Origin: Candidatus Zipacnadia bacterium
Lineage (GTDB): Bacteria; Armatimonadota; Zipacnadia; Zipacnadales; UBA5352
Direction of reading: 5' to 3'
Assembly: GCA_029820045.1 (NCBI GenBank)
Contig: JALGVE010000005.1
Span: 1-41,697, forward strand
DNA: 41,697 nt
Shown: positions 16,312 to 23,731 of the stretch, one piece after another
Layout of the letters: each line of letters opens with the position of its first letter
Numbering within the stretch: the first letter of the stretch is position 1
The notes under the pieces: generated by a model
The model's input: only the letters and a program-made list of their open reading frames with translations
What the model was told of the DNA's origin: nothing
Databases searched by the model: none
Translations under genes and position numbers: made by a program

Positions 16312-16908
16312 TCAGGACTCCTCCAGCTCACGAAGCAGTTTGTCCCGTCGCTGGGCCCAGGCGTCGGGGTCGGAGACTACGTCGGGCCGCACGGCCCGCG
16401 TGGACAGGGGCACGTGAACGATGTTCAGCTCGTCCCTATCGGCTCCGGGGCCGCTGGGGACCGAGGTGAACCTGGATGTGCCCACGGGCAGGTCCGTGCC
16501 CAGGTCGGAGAGATGCTCGATGCTGCCGTCGCTCTCTGCCAGCAGGAACCGGCGCCCCTCAACCGAGACGATGTAGAGCTTGGCATCCGCCCCCAGCGCG
16601 AGGACCTCCTCCAACCGCATGCTCCCGTGGTCACCGGGTCGGCGGCTGTGCGGGTAGTGCTGCTGGGCCCAGCGCAGCGCCAGCGACAGACCGTAGGCGA
16701 TCAGCACCGCGATGGTGAGCTTCCCTATCAGGTCGAGCACCGAGAGGTAGACCGGCTGCGTGGCCGGCCGTGCGCCTCCACCGCCCTCGGGCACTGCCTT
16801 CCACTGCATCTCGCCGCCGGTATCGGCTGGCGGATCAGCCCAAGCGAGGGGCGCCGCTGAGGCAAGGACCAGAGCCAAGGTGCAGCTTACAGCCAGACGC
16901 GCTTTCAA
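16312..16908 (-). CDS. fliO: flagellar biosynthetic protein FliO
   Basis: The 198-aa protein has an N-terminal signal peptide (residues 1-24, ending LAWA before DPP), a Gly/Pro linker, one transmembrane helix (~55-78, VLDLIGKLTIAVLIAYGLSL) and a FliO-type cytoplasmic domain (MRLEEVLALGADAKLYIVSV, GRRFLLAESDGSI). FliO assists FliP stability. The gene lies between fliN and fliP, the classic fliN-O-P-Q order. The start is a TTG 6 bp after the fliN stop, with GGGAGAG at the end of fliN as ribosome site. Confidence 0.9.
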   Translation of the reverse strand: MKARLAVSCTLALVLASAAPLAWADPPADTGGEMQWKAVPEGGGGARPATQPVYLSVLDLIGKLTIAVLIAYGLSLALRWAQQHYPHSRRPGDHGSMRLEEVLALGADAKLYIVSVEGRRFLLAESDGSIEHLSDLGTDLPVGTSRFTSVPSGPGADRDELNIVHVPLSTRAVRPDVVSDPDAWAQRRDKLLRELEES

Positions 16909-16914
16909 TCAGGT

Positions 16915-17382
16915 TCACTCTCCCTGCAGGTCCGTTGCGACCCTCGTTGTTCCGTGCTGCACCAACTGGGTGATGCGATAGCCAAAGGTGTCATTAATGA
17001 CCACGACCTCGCCCTTAGCGAAGAGGCTGCCGTTGACCAGCAGGTCTATCGGCTCACCGGGGAGCCGGTCAATCTCGACCACGGAGCCGGGCCGCAGCTT
17101 GAGCACCTCGGCCAACTGCAGGTCCGTGCCGCCGAGTTCCACCGTCAGCGACAGCGGCACGTCGAGCATGCGCTGGAGGTTGTCAGGGCTGGGTTGGGCG
17201 TCCGCCTGTGTTGGCGGCGCCGAGGCGCCCGGGTCAGGTGCGAGCTGTGGTTCCTCGCGCGGGCTGGCGGACGGGGCCAGCTCAATGACCGGCGCGTCTT
17301 CATCCTGCTCATCCGCGATTTCCTCGCTTGCTGCCCCAGCTTCTTCCTCAGGGGTTTCCTGGCCCCGTTCAGCATCGGCCAC
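16915..17382 (-). CDS. fliN: flagellar motor switch protein FliN
   Basis: The 155-aa protein has an acidic, Pro-rich first half (residues 1-65) and a C-terminal SpoA domain with clear FliN sequence: MLDVPLSLTVELGGTDL, then LAEVLKLRPGSVVEIDRLPG, EPIDLLVNGSLFAKGEVVVI and a final FGYRITQLV. FliN forms the lower C-ring with FliM and FliG and binds FliH. The start is a GTG with AAGGAGG 10 nt upstream. It is the first gene of the fliN-fliO-fliP-fliQ run. Confidence 0.95.
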   Translation of the reverse strand: MADAERGQETPEEEAGAASEEIADEQDEDAPVIELAPSASPREEPQLAPDPGASAPPTQADAQPSPDNLQRMLDVPLSLTVELGGTDLQLAEVLKLRPGSVVEIDRLPGEPIDLLVNGSLFAKGEVVVINDTFGYRITQLVQHGTTRVATDLQGE

Positions 17383-17404
17383 CTTGGCGAGACCTCCTTC
17401 TGCG

Positions 17405-17472
17405 ACCTATTAGGAGCGGCGACGGTCTTGTCACCGACCGACTGCGCGACAAGAATGTCGCGCCGCCTGTGA
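17405..17472. repeat. palindromic repeats in the fliL-fliN gap
   Basis: A degenerate GGCGACGGTCTTGTCACC unit (about 17417-17434) is followed by GCGCGACAAGAATGTCGCGC (about 17444-17463). The family is the same as in the arrays. Confidence 0.75.
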
Positions 17473-17487
17473 GCCCGGCCCCTCCTG

Positions 17488-18039
17488 CTACTGCATGACA
17501 AACGAGGTGAACAGGACGTCACTCACCCGGTAGTTCTCGAGGATGGCGTCGAGCTTCTGCTGCAAGATGCCCTTCAGCTTCTGCTGACCGGCGGCGCTAC
17601 GGAGCGTCTCAAACTGCTGGTTGGAGAGCACGGCGATGGCCACGTCGCGAGCGTAGCGCTCGGCGGCAGGGGGCAGCTTCTCCTCAACCGCCTCGTCGTG
17701 GCCGTGCTTTGTCTCCTTCCTCTTGCCCCCCTCGGCTTGAGCCTCATGCACTACCAGGCAAATGTCGGTCTTGAGGTAGCGGAGTTGGCCGTCACCGCTG
17801 CGGATGTTGACCAGAAACTCGTCCCCGAGGCTAACGGTCTGCGCCGGGGCCTCGGGCTCTTGCTTCTGCTCGCCTTCCTTCCCCTTACTGCTCTCGCCGA
17901 CTTCATCTCCCTGCTCCTTCTCGGTACTGGAGCCTCCCCTGAGCTGCACCGCAGCGAAGGCCCCGCCTGCCAGGACCACGACCACAATGATGATGAGCTT
18001 GAGTGGCAGCTTGCCGCTTTGCGGGTTACGATGACGCAT
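17488..18039 (-). CDS. fliL: flagellar basal-body protein FliL
   Basis: The 183-aa FliL has a basic N-terminus, one transmembrane helix (LIIIVVVVLAGGAFAAV, residues ~16-32), a Lys/Glu-rich linker and a periplasmic FliL domain (SLGDEFLVNIRSGDGQLRYL then KTDICLVV; ARDVAIAVLSNQQFETL; GILQQKLDAILENYRVSDVL ending in FTSFVMQ). It surrounds the stator units. The ATG at 18039 has a very good AAAGGAGG site. A longer open frame to 18207 comes from repeat DNA in the motB tail. It is the usual partner of motAB. Confidence 0.95.
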   Translation of the reverse strand: MRHRNPQSGKLPLKLIIIVVVVLAGGAFAAVQLRGGSSTEKEQGDEVGESSKGKEGEQKQEPEAPAQTVSLGDEFLVNIRSGDGQLRYLKTDICLVVHEAQAEGGKRKETKHGHDEAVEEKLPPAAERYARDVAIAVLSNQQFETLRSAAGQQKLKGILQQKLDAILENYRVSDVLFTSFVMQ

Positions 18040-18073
18040 CGGTAACTGCCTCCTTTGAATGAACCTCGCGTAT

Positions 18074-19159
18074 TCAAGGCTGTTGGTCCACCTGATAGTA
18101 GGACAGACGCCTCGTCTGACCGTGTCTGGACTGGTGTAGGGCGGGGACCTGTTTGTCCCCCGTAGCCTTGGCGAAGGGGGGTGCCCCGCCTGCCTGGGGC
18201 GCGTCACGGGTGCGCGCCCTACCTACAACAGTGCCGACCACGTCCCAAGGCGGACATAGGCGTATCGGCGGGACGATGTTGACGGGGACCTTCTGCGGGC
18301 TAGCGGGCCTCGTCTCGGGCAACCGCGCCGGGAGCGACCGGTTCATGGCGGGGCTGGGCTTCAGCTCAGCCCCCACCTTTCGGACCAGGTCCCTGAGCCT
18401 CTCGGGCTCCTGATCTGACAGGACAACGACGTCCACGCGGCGATTGCGCTGACGGTGGGCTTCCGAGTCGTTGGGCGCCAGCGGCCGGGTAGAACCGTAT
18501 CCGGCGGCGACGATGCGCAGCGGCGATATGCGCGCGCGGCGGATGAGGAAGGCCATGACGCTGGCGGCCCGGGCGGCTGACAGCTCCCAGTTGGAGGGGA
18601 ACTCACGCGTGTGAATCGGCATGTCACAGGTGTGCCCCTCAACGCGCAGTTGGAACGGCACCTCATAGAGCACCGCGCCGATCTCCCTGAGTATGCGCTG
18701 GGCCTGAGCGGTGAGCGTGGCCGTCCCCCGGGGGAACAACACCCGCGTCTCCTTCAGGCGAAGCGTGACCCGGCCATCGCTCTGCACGACCTCAACAGCA
18801 TCCTTCAGTTCATCCGGCAGGTTCTGCTTGACTTGCTGCGTGATGCGGTTAGCGAGGCTCGCGCTGCCTACCACGCTGCCGGGCACGGCGCCGTCCAGCA
18901 GCCCTGCCCCACCCCCCAAGAAGCTGGGTCCGCCGGACGCTGCCGCACCCGCAAAGGGGCTTGCGCTTCGGCCGCCGCCGAAGGTGGTGCCCATGGCCCC
19001 GGCCAACTCCTGGAACTTATGCAGGTCCACCACCGACATCGCGTACATCATGATGAAGAAGGCCATCAGCAGGGTGATCATGTCCGCATAGGTCAGCAAC
19101 CACCGCTCGAGGTTCTCCTCTTGGTCTTCTCCGCTACGACGCTTTCGCTTGCCGCTCAA
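18074..19159 (-). CDS. motB: flagellar motor stator protein MotB with repeat-derived tail
   Basis: MotB anchors the stator to peptidoglycan and carries the ion-binding Asp, here Asp26 in LLTYADMITLLMAFFIMMYA. An OmpA-like domain follows (LRVEGHTCDMPIHT, NWELSAARAASVMAFLI, GYGSTRPLAPNDSEAHR, QRNRRVDVVV). The TTG start lies 26 bp inside the end of motA with GGAGG 10 nt upstream, so translation is coupled. The final ~50 residues (…GGAPPFAKATGDKQVPALHQ…) are coded by repeat DNA at about 18087-18222, related to a copy at about 32066-32130. This tail is not part of normal MotB. Confidence 0.95.
   Translation of the reverse strand: MSGKRKRRSGEDQEENLERWLLTYADMITLLMAFFIMMYAMSVVDLHKFQELAGAMGTTFGGGRSASPFAGAAASGGPSFLGGGAGLLDGAVPGSVVGSASLANRITQQVKQNLPDELKDAVEVVQSDGRVTLRLKETRVLFPRGTATLTAQAQRILREIGAVLYEVPFQLRVEGHTCDMPIHTREFPSNWELSAARAASVMAFLIRRARISPLRIVAAGYGSTRPLAPNDSEAHRQRNRRVDVVVLSDQEPERLRDLVRKVGAELKPSPAMNRSLPARLPETRPASPQKVPVNIVPPIRLCPPWDVVGTVVGRARTRDAPQAGGAPPFAKATGDKQVPALHQSRHGQTRRLSYYQVDQQP
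18087..18222. repeat. two repeat fragments coding the motB C-terminal tail
   Basis: One fragment (about 18098-18118) begins GTAGGACAGACGCC and matches the end of the element at 23045-23118. A second (about 18136-18222) has complementary ends TAGGGCGGGGAC and GCGCGCCCTACC, with CCCCGTAG...CCTTGGCGAAGGGG inside. A relative of the second lies at about 32066-32130. Both are read through by motB. Confidence 0.7.
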
Positions 19160-19958
19160 CGTCCTCGTCCTCCGACGCGCTCCCGCCCTGCGACTGCTCG
19201 AGCCTATCCCGGTGCTTGGGCGTTATGAAGGCTTTGAGGCTCTCTGCAACGATGATGGGGCTGGCGCCTTTCTGTATTGCCCTGACGCCTTCGATGATGA
19301 TCTCGCACACGAGTTGCTCCCGCTTGCTCAGCCCCTTGAGCTTGTTGCCCAGGGGGATGAAGATGATGTTGGCCGAGGCGACGCCGTAGAGGGTCGCCAG
19401 GAAGGCGGAGGCGATGGCCGGCCCCATCGAGCCGGGATCGTTCAGTTGGCCCATCATATGCACGAGACCCATTACGGTTCCGATGACACCCAGCGTCGGC
19501 GACAGCCCGCCCATGGTGAGCAGGATGTTCGCGGAGCCGCTGTGACGTTGTTCAAGCTGATGAAGCTCGGTCTCCAGCACCTCGGTCACTACCTCCGGCG
19601 CGGTGCCGTCAACCACCATCTGTATGCCCTTGACCATGAACGGGTTCGGTATGTTTTTGATGGCCTCCTCAAGCGCGAGAAAGCCGTCGCGACGCGCGGA
19701 GGTCGCCAACGCCACCATCTGCTGCGTGGTAGCCACAGGATCACGCGGCGCCGAGAAGAAGGCTTGCCGAAGGACCACGGGCAGCTTGAGGATGTCCTCA
19801 AGCCGGTTGGAGACGACCGTGGCCCCCAAGGTCCCGCCAAAGACGATGAGCGCCGCCGGTACGTTGACAAGAGCGCCCAGGTGCCCGCCCTCGATCACAA
19901 CCGAGCCGAGAATTGCACCCAGCGCGATGCACAGGCCCAGCACCGTGGCGATATCCAA
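19134..19958 (-). CDS. motA: flagellar motor stator protein MotA
   Basis: The 274-aa MotA has four membrane helices: 1-2 in residues ~1-50 (LGAILGSVVIEGGHLGALVN, PAALIVFGGTLGATVVS) and 3-4 in ~150-205 (GGLSPTLGVIGTVMGLVHMM, AIASAFLATLYGVASANIIF). A cytoplasmic loop lies between them (RRDGFLALEEAI, PNPFMVKGIQMVVDG), with basic and acidic residues that contact FliG. It converts ion flow into torque together with MotB. The start is TTG with GGAGG upstream. It follows flbD and overlaps motB by 26 bp. Confidence 0.97.
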   Translation of the reverse strand: MDIATVLGLCIALGAILGSVVIEGGHLGALVNVPAALIVFGGTLGATVVSNRLEDILKLPVVLRQAFFSAPRDPVATTQQMVALATSARRDGFLALEEAIKNIPNPFMVKGIQMVVDGTAPEVVTEVLETELHQLEQRHSGSANILLTMGGLSPTLGVIGTVMGLVHMMGQLNDPGSMGPAIASAFLATLYGVASANIIFIPLGNKLKGLSKREQLVCEIIIEGVRAIQKGASPIIVAESLKAFITPKHRDRLEQSQGGSASEDEDVERQAKAS

Positions 19959-20023
19959 CTAACTGATCGCCTCCGCCTATCTTGCGCAGGTCGGCCCTAC
20001 CAGCCTGACACCATCCCGGGAGC

Positions 20024-20123
20024 CCCGACATTCTTGTCGCGGGCCGTGCCTCGGCGATCCCGCCCGATGGGCGGGACGCCGCTCCTATGGTACGCTTCAG
20101 GGGGCCCGACATTCTCATCGGGG
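20024..20123. repeat. palindromic repeats between flbD and motA
   Basis: The gap contains a half-degenerate CCCGACATTCTTGTCGCGGG unit (about 20025-20044), GATCCCGCCC-GATG-GGCGGGA (about 20057-20077, the TCCCGCCC family) and a CCCGACATTCTCATCGGGG unit (about 20105-20123) that ends at the flbD stop. Confidence 0.75.
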
Positions 20124-20360
20124 CTAGCGGATGATGCGGCCCCACTGCGCCATGGTGGCCGGGCTGCCCGCGTCGTCCTCGGCGCGCAGGGAGCGCATGT
20201 ACTCGACCGCGCGCGCGACTACCTCATCCACGCTCTCCCGGACTACGTAGCTGTTGCCGGTGGTGAGCGTTATCACGGTGTCCGGCACCGCCTCCAGCTT
20301 TTCCACCAGCAGGGCGTTGATCACCAGTTCCCGACCGTCAAAGCCCGTCACGCGTATCAT
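20124..20360 (-). CDS. flbD: flagellar protein FlbD
   Basis: This 78-aa protein matches the small FlbD family (not the Caulobacter regulator of the same name): MIRVTGFDGRELVINALLVE, KLEAVPDTVITLTTGNSYVV and RESVDEVVARAVEYMRSL cover the family pattern I.VT...G....N..LIE.IE..PDT.ITL..G....V.ES..E. Its role is not established; it is commonly found between flgE and motA, as here. A sigma-54-type promoter lies just before it, so close that the predicted transcript start would fall almost at the ATG. Confidence 0.9.
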   Translation of the reverse strand: MIRVTGFDGRELVINALLVEKLEAVPDTVITLTTGNSYVVRESVDEVVARAVEYMRSLRAEDDAGSPATMAQWGRIIR

Positions 20361-20374
20361 GCCAATCCCCGGTT

Positions 20375-20393
20375 AAGCAAGTGTTGTGCCAAG
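20375..20393 (-). promoter_or_regulatory. sigma-54-type -24/-12 promoter before flbD-motAB
   Basis: The minus strand reads CTTGGCACAACACTTGCTT. It has TGGCAC at -24 and TTGC at -12 with GG-N10-GC spacing. The predicted start of transcription (~20365) is only about 5 nt before the flbD ATG at 20360, so the flbD ribosome site (CCGGGG) would be largely outside the transcript. It may mainly serve motA and later genes, or flbD may be translated from a near-leaderless mRNA. Confidence 0.65.
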
Positions 20394-20471
20394 CGGTTCG
20401 GAAACGCTCGAACGCCCAGGCACGCAGAAAGATGTGCGCCCGGGCGTGTTGACCTGGACTGTTGGGACCGG

Positions 20472-21692
20472 CTACGACTGGACAAGCCTCACCACGTCAT
20501 CGAGCATGCGGTTAGCGGTAGCGATGACCCGGGTCGAGGCCTGGAAGCTCCTCTGGGTCGTGATCATCTCCACGAAGGCTCGCGTTATGTCCACGTTGGA
20601 CATCTCCAGCGACTGACTGACGATATGCCCGCGGCCGCCGACGCCGGCGGCGCCGATAGTGACGACGCCCGCGGCGGGCGCCTCTTCGTAGATGTTGGCG
20701 CCGGTCCGCCTGAGGCCGCCCACGTTGGGGAAGTTCGCTAGCGCTACCTGGGCCAGCGTCTGAGTGCGGCCGTCGGAGAACTGCCCTTGGACGATACCGT
20801 CCTGAGCCATCTGCACGGATACCAGGGCGGCGGGAGGCCGACCGTCCTGCGAGGCGACCGCTACGCTGCTCGCCTGAGAAAGCTGGGTTAGTTGAGCCAG
20901 AGAGATGTCCACCGACTGCGGCGAGGTCGCGCCGTTGGTCAGCGTCAGGTCCAGGGCTACGGAGTCGGTACCCGTGAGCCGGCCGTTAGCGTCGAAGGTG
21001 AGGGTGGCGGAGGCCGAATCGGCTCCGTAGATGGCTTCGCAGGTCCACTCATTCGGGTTGGCTGTCCTGGTGAAGGTCGCCGCAATCTCGTGCATGGTGC
21101 CGAGTGAGTCGTAGACCCCTACTGTCGTCGTGATCTGGTCGCCCTCCGCAGCGGTCGCATCGAGGTTGCCGACAACGGTGGCGTTCTCCGTTGCTTCCGC
21201 CGGCCACAACTCGCCTACCTGAAAGGTGAGGTCAGAAGTGCCACCAGTCGAGTCAACCTGACCGTCGGTGGCCATCCAGCCCTGAACTCGGAAGCCGGTG
21301 GTGGCTCCGACCAGGGTGTTGGTGTTGTCGAGGATGAAGGCTCCGTCGCGGGTGTAGAAGGTGCCCGCGCCATCGGAGAGGACGAACATGCCATGCCCGT
21401 CGACGGCGGCATCCAGCGCCTGCCCGGTGCGCTCCAGCGAGCCCTGGCTGTGCCGCACCTGCACGCTGCCCAGGGAGACGCCGCTGCCAATCTGCATGGG
21501 GTTGAGACCGCCGAGGCCGAGGTCGCTGCCAGCTCGGCCCCCTCGCAAGGTCTCGTAGAGAGCGTCCGAGAAGGTCACGCGCGCCTCATTGTACGCAACG
21601 GTGTCGGCGTTGGCGATGTTATTCGCCACCACGTCCAGACGGTTCTGAAAGGCAAGCGTTCCTGACAGTCCGGCGAAAAGTGCCCTGTTCAT
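20472..21692 (-). CDS. flgE: flagellar hook protein FlgE
   Basis: The hook protein is 406 aa. The N-terminal rod/hook signature is clear: MNRALFAGLSGTLAFQNRLD, VVANNIANADTVAYNEARVT. Mid-protein segments GSGVSLGSVQVRHSQGSLER and TGQALDAAVDGHGMFVL are typical of the FlgE/F/G family. The C-terminus SLEMSNVDITRAFVEMITTQ plus RSFQASTRVI is the FlgE C-terminal helix. The central D1/D2 domains (YDSLGTMHEI) mark it as hook and not rod. AGGAGG precedes the ATG. It follows a histidine kinase gene and flgD. Confidence 0.96.
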   Translation of the reverse strand: MNRALFAGLSGTLAFQNRLDVVANNIANADTVAYNEARVTFSDALYETLRGGRAGSDLGLGGLNPMQIGSGVSLGSVQVRHSQGSLERTGQALDAAVDGHGMFVLSDGAGTFYTRDGAFILDNTNTLVGATTGFRVQGWMATDGQVDSTGGTSDLTFQVGELWPAEATENATVVGNLDATAAEGDQITTTVGVYDSLGTMHEIAATFTRTANPNEWTCEAIYGADSASATLTFDANGRLTGTDSVALDLTLTNGATSPQSVDISLAQLTQLSQASSVAVASQDGRPPAALVSVQMAQDGIVQGQFSDGRTQTLAQVALANFPNVGGLRRTGANIYEEAPAAGVVTIGAAGVGGRGHIVSQSLEMSNVDITRAFVEMITTQRSFQASTRVIATANRMLDDVVRLVQS

Positions 21693-21766
21693 ACTTCATT
21701 TCCTCCTGTCACTGCATCGTGCGTTGACCATCAGCCCAACCTGCGAACGCCATTGACGGCCTGCCC

Positions 21767-23152
21767 TCAGAGGTCGGATAGCACTTCCCTGATAAGCTGC
21801 TCGGGGGCCTGAACGGGCTGTGGCGGCTCGCACGGGAGCCTGAGGTCCACGCGGGCGCCCCGACCGGGCTGCGACTTGATCGTGAGCTGCCCGCGGTGCG
21901 CGACGACTATGCCGCGGGTGACGCTCAAGCCCAGGCCCTGATGAGTGCCCGGGCGGGTCGTGAAGAAGGGTTCGGTGGCACGTCGGCATACCTCCTTTGT
22001 CATCCCGGGGCCGTTGTCTTCGACCGAGATGTGGCAGTGACCGCCCTCGCGCTGAGTGATCACCGCAATATCGCCGTCGCCTTCGAGTGCCTGAATGGCG
22101 TTGAAGATGATGTTGATGAGAGCCTCACGAATCTGAGCCGCACTTCCCCACGCCAAGCAATCGGCACACAGGTGGGTGCGCAGCCGGATGCCCCGACATG
22201 CCCCGGGATCAATACAGACCTGCTGAACGAGGCGCACGACGTCGCCCGCGAGTTCGCTGAGATCCACAGGCTGCATCTCGCCGGTAATGGGGCGGGCCGC
22301 GAACTTCTCAAGCGAGCGCATCATGTCAATGCCCGCGTACGTGGACTGCTCCAGCTTGCGCTCTAGCTCCACGCAAGCGCTGTCCTCCAGCCGCTCGCCC
22401 AGGAAGTACAGGTTGCCCAGGATGGCGCTGAAGATGTTGCCGAGCGAGTGCGCCACGCCGAAGGCCATGTTCATCAGAGCTCTCATCTGCTCCACATCGT
22501 GCACGTCGTAGGGGGTGCCGAGCTTCAGCTCGGCCTGGAGGGGTCGGGCTCCAGGGGCCGAGCTAGAGCTCCGCTCCTCCAACCGCCACAGCACCGCGGC
22601 GACCGAGGAGGCGATGGGCTCCAGAACCTGCGCGGACTCGCAGCAGACCCGGTCGGCGCCACCGGCGAAGCCCAGCAAGCCGATGGGCTCCTCACGCTCG
22701 GTCGGCCGCAGCGGCAGGGCTAGCCAACTCTCAAAGCCAGCGTCACTGAGATACCCATCGAAGGCTGAGTAGGGCTCTACCTCAGCGTCGGCGCGATTCG
22801 ATGACCGCTCGAAGATGCGGGTCGCCTGCGGTCCCAGGTCCCATATCTCCCCGGGATGCAGAGAGGCCTCCGAGAGCGGCGCCGCTGCCTCGACACAGAG
22901 GGCGTTGGGCTCTCGCGACGGTGCCAGCAGGAATACCTGGTCGTAGTCAAGCATGTCGTGGAGTTCCTCGGTAACTAGGACGGCGGCATTCCGCCGGTCA
23001 TAGCTGCCACCGGCTGCCCGGGCTATCTTCTCCAGGCAGGAACTGTAGGACAGACGCCCTCGTCTGTCGGAAGCGTCGGCAGACGAACAAGAAGGACGAG
23101 TGAGGTCACCTGTCCTACCGACGGCGCGGAACGGCGACGCCGATGATGGCAT
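21767..23152 (-). CDS. GAF-type sensor histidine kinase in the flagellar operon
   Basis: This 461-aa cytoplasmic kinase has no membrane segment. Residues ~40-195 look like a GAF domain (VTEELHDMLDYDQVFLLAPS, SWLALPLRP). The H-box is FGVAHSLGNIFSAILGN, with the likely phosphorylated His near residue 235. The ATPase domain has NIIFNAIQAL (N-box), DNGPGM (G1), EPFFTTRPG and HQGLGLSVTRGIV (G2). The ATG at 23152 has GGGAGG 8 nt upstream. Two repeat elements lie in frame: 23045-23118 (residues ~12-36) and a CCGAGCTTCAGCTCGG hairpin (~22516-22532) in the linker before the kinase core. It may phosphorylate the NtrC-type activator at 5724-7115, as FlrB does FlrC; this is inferred from context only. 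Confidence 0.88.
   Translation of the reverse strand: MPSSASPFRAVGRTGDLTRPSCSSADASDRRGRLSYSSCLEKIARAAGGSYDRRNAAVLVTEELHDMLDYDQVFLLAPSREPNALCVEAAAPLSEASLHPGEIWDLGPQATRIFERSSNRADAEVEPYSAFDGYLSDAGFESWLALPLRPTEREEPIGLLGFAGGADRVCCESAQVLEPIASSVAAVLWRLEERSSSSAPGARPLQAELKLGTPYDVHDVEQMRALMNMAFGVAHSLGNIFSAILGNLYFLGERLEDSACVELERKLEQSTYAGIDMMRSLEKFAARPITGEMQPVDLSELAGDVVRLVQQVCIDPGACRGIRLRTHLCADCLAWGSAAQIREALINIIFNAIQALEGDGDIAVITQREGGHCHISVEDNGPGMTKEVCRRATEPFFTTRPGTHQGLGLSVTRGIVVAHRGQLTIKSQPGRGARVDLRLPCEPPQPVQAPEQLIREVLSDL
23045..23118. repeat. 74-bp element with inverted ends inserted in the kinase gene
   Basis: The ends GTAGGACAG (23045-23053) and CTGTCCTAC (23110-23118) are perfect 9-bp inverted repeats. 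The inside also has AGACG...CGTCT pairs. A fragment of the same element is at about 18098-18118. It is read in frame by the histidine kinase gene. Confidence 0.8.
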
Positions 23153-23243
23153 ACTCAAGCCTCCCTGAACGGTCTTGTGCGGGCAGGTGCCCTCACCTGC
23201 CCACACAGTCAACGGCGGGCAGACGAGGCGTCTGCCTGCACAC

Positions 23244-23675
23244 TCAGGCCGTTGCCTTCACCCTGTTGTCCGTCAGGCCAACCGAAAGTATCTGATCTAG
23301 AGACAACTGCTCTTCGCCCACCACCAGCACATACCCCCGATCAGAGGTCAACTCCACGCGGTCCACGGTCCCCGAGACGCGCTCGCCGGTCTCGGCGTCA
23401 ATCCATTGGACCTCGCGCCCAATCAGTGACAGCGTTGGGTTCAAGCTCTCCAGGTCCATGAGCTGCATGAGTTGCTGGTTCATCGTGCTCAACTCGGAGA
23501 CCGATTGAAGCTGGGCGAGCTGACTCATGAAGTCGCTGGCATCCATCGGGTCGAGCGGGTCCTGAGCCTGCAACTGCGCTATGAGCAAGGTCATGAAATC
23601 CTGGCTCAGGGAAGTCGTCTGCGTTGGGGCAGCCTTCATCTGCGCGGTCGCTGCAGCTACGGGTGACACTCTCAT
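23244..23675 (-). CDS. flgD: flagellar hook capping protein FlgD
   Basis: The 143-aa protein has the diagnostic FlgD N-terminus: SLSQDFMTLLIAQLQAQDPL, then DPMDASDFMSQLAQLQSVSE and STMNQQLMQLM. The C-terminal half (SLIGREVQWIDAETGERVSG, then VDRVELTSDRGYVLV) is a short FlgD domain; the Fn3/Tudor hybrid part is reduced compared with the ~220-aa E. coli protein, as in many Gram-positive-type FlgDs. The ATG at 23675 has GGAGGAG 9-10 nt upstream. Longer starts overlap the end of fliK. FlgD caps the growing hook. Confidence 0.93.
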   Translation of the reverse strand: MRVSPVAAATAQMKAAPTQTTSLSQDFMTLLIAQLQAQDPLDPMDASDFMSQLAQLQSVSELSTMNQQLMQLMDLESLNPTLSLIGREVQWIDAETGERVSGTVDRVELTSDRGYVLVVGEEQLSLDQILSVGLTDNRVKATA

Positions 23676-23731
23676 CGGGACATGCTCCTCCATCTCGCAG
23701 CGCTGCCGGTCGCGGTCTGACGCGAACCGGG

